Origin: Deltaproteobacteria bacterium
GTDB taxonomy: Bacteria; Desulfobacterota; JADFXK01
DNA: 6,629 nucleotides
NCBI GenBank assembly: GCA_015233285.1
Contig: JADFYA010000212.1
Coordinates: 1-6,629, forward strand
Reading direction: 5' to 3'
The translations under genes and the position numbers were made by a program. Shown in pieces: positions 6,238 to 6,629 of the stretch. Each line of letters starts with the position of its first letter. Position 1 is the stretch's first letter. The notes under the pieces are model-generated. The model saw only the letters and a program-made list of their open reading frames with translations, ran no database searches and was not told where the DNA came from.

Positions 6238-6591
6238 TTAGACATTCTTCCGGAGCCACTGCAAACCTTTTTCCATATTCAAGGCCGTATGGATCCCTCT
6301 CAGCTCAATCCCGAACTCGACCAGTGTGATGGCCACGGCGGGCTGGACCCCGACCAGGACGGTCTTGGCCCCCATTATACTGGTCATCCCGGCCGTATCT
6401 CCGATTAGTCGTCCCAGAAACGAATCCACCACATCCAGGGCGGTCACGTCGATCAAGACACCCTTGGCATTGGTTTTAGCCAGTCTCTCCACAATATCTT
6501 TCTGAAGCTCCTCGGCCAGCTTGTCATGAAGCTCAGTCTGGACAGAGACAAGCAGGAAATCCTCTATCTTCATTATGGGGATCTTGCTCAT
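6238..6591 (-). CDS. rsbS: RsbS-type STAS-domain antagonist (stressosome scaffold)
   Basis: A 117-residue protein made of one STAS domain and nothing else, the size of Bacillus subtilis RsbS. In that family RsbS, together with RsbR paralogues, builds the cytoplasmic stressosome core that sequesters the kinase RsbT. Phosphorylation of a conserved serine by RsbT releases the kinase. The sequence shows the STAS pattern: a first strand (IEDFLLVSVQ, residues 9-18), a strand GVLIDVTAL (44-52), then the phospho-acceptor loop DVVDSFLGRL with Ser57 at the place of the phosphorylated serine of RsbS. The later segment KTVLVGVQPAVAITLVEFGI (77-96) matches the usual 'GIqPavA.tLve.Gi' of RsbR/RsbS proteins. 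The start at 6591 follows an AAGGGTGG stretch and overlaps the preceding stop by four bases. The next gene, rsbT, follows after 26 bases, which supports RsbS over a generic SpoIIAA/RsbV antagonist. Confidence 0.9.
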   Translation of the reverse strand: MSKIPIMKIEDFLLVSVQTELHDKLAEELQKDIVERLAKTNAKGVLIDVTALDVVDSFLGRLIGDTAGMTSIMGAKTVLVGVQPAVAITLVEFGIELRGIHTALNMEKGLQWLRKNV

Positions 6592-6629
6592 GCCCGCACC
6601 ACCCTTAATCCGACTTGCTTGAAGGCCGC
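6588..6629 (-). CDS. 3' end of an upstream gene, possibly an RsbR-type STAS protein (partial)
   Basis: Reading leftwards from the right edge, one frame gives 13 sense codons (AAFKQVGLRVVRA) and then TGA at 6590-6588. That TGA overlaps the ATG of the next gene as ATGA, the same type of junction seen further down this operon (4833-4836). The rest of the gene lies outside the window. RsbR-type co-antagonists (variable sensor domain plus C-terminal STAS domain) are normally encoded directly before rsbS, and their C-termini often end in a short amphipathic helix like this one. The identity is therefore a guess from position. That a coding sequence ends here is better supported, by the overlap and by the absence of space for a promoter before rsbS, but the stretch is too short for any domain test. 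Confidence 0.5.
   Translation of the reverse strand, partial: AAFKQVGLRVVRA

Overview
This window reads almost entirely on the minus strand. It carries one tightly packed gene string, running from the right edge (promoter-proximal) to the left edge. The GC-rich composition, a histidine kinase of the 'AHDFNN' hybrid type and a dispersed repeat of the TGTCATTCCGA...GAGGAATCT type fit an environmental Desulfobacterota/deltaproteobacterium-like Gram-negative. This is an inference from style only; there is no rRNA or other phylogenetic marker in the window.

Right part (about 4833-6629) is a stressosome-type partner-switching module. It starts with the last 13 codons of an upstream gene, which I think is an RsbR-type STAS protein. 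Then come RsbS (single STAS domain), RsbT (small GHKL serine/threonine kinase) and a two-domain protein joining a second RsbT-like kinase domain to an RsbX/SpoIIE-type PP2C phosphatase. Middle part (2608-4836) is a 742-residue cytoplasmic hybrid histidine kinase. Its first ~85 residues look like the RsbT-binding helical domain of RsbU; two PAS domains, HisKA/HATPase and a receiver domain follow. Left part (172-2608) holds wecB and wecC, which together convert UDP-GlcNAc to UDP-ManNAcA for a surface polysaccharide. Positions 1-171 are non-coding: a hairpin that may end the operon, and the arms of a dispersed palindromic repeat cut by the window edge.

Gene junctions are overlaps of 4, 10, 4, 1 and 23 bases, plus one 26-base gap (rsbS-rsbT), so co-transcription and translational coupling from rsbR/rsbS to wecC are likely. 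No promoter is visible; it should lie beyond the right edge.

Proposed logic (inference): RsbR/RsbS hold RsbT. Stress-driven phosphorylation of RsbS frees RsbT, which docks on the RsbU-like domain of the histidine kinase and switches on a phosphorelay, instead of activating an RsbU phosphatase and a sigma-B pathway. The fused kinase-phosphatase would reset the system by dephosphorylating RsbS/RsbR. No sigma factor, RsbV, RsbW or DNA-binding response regulator is present here. The link to polysaccharide precursor synthesis is positional only.
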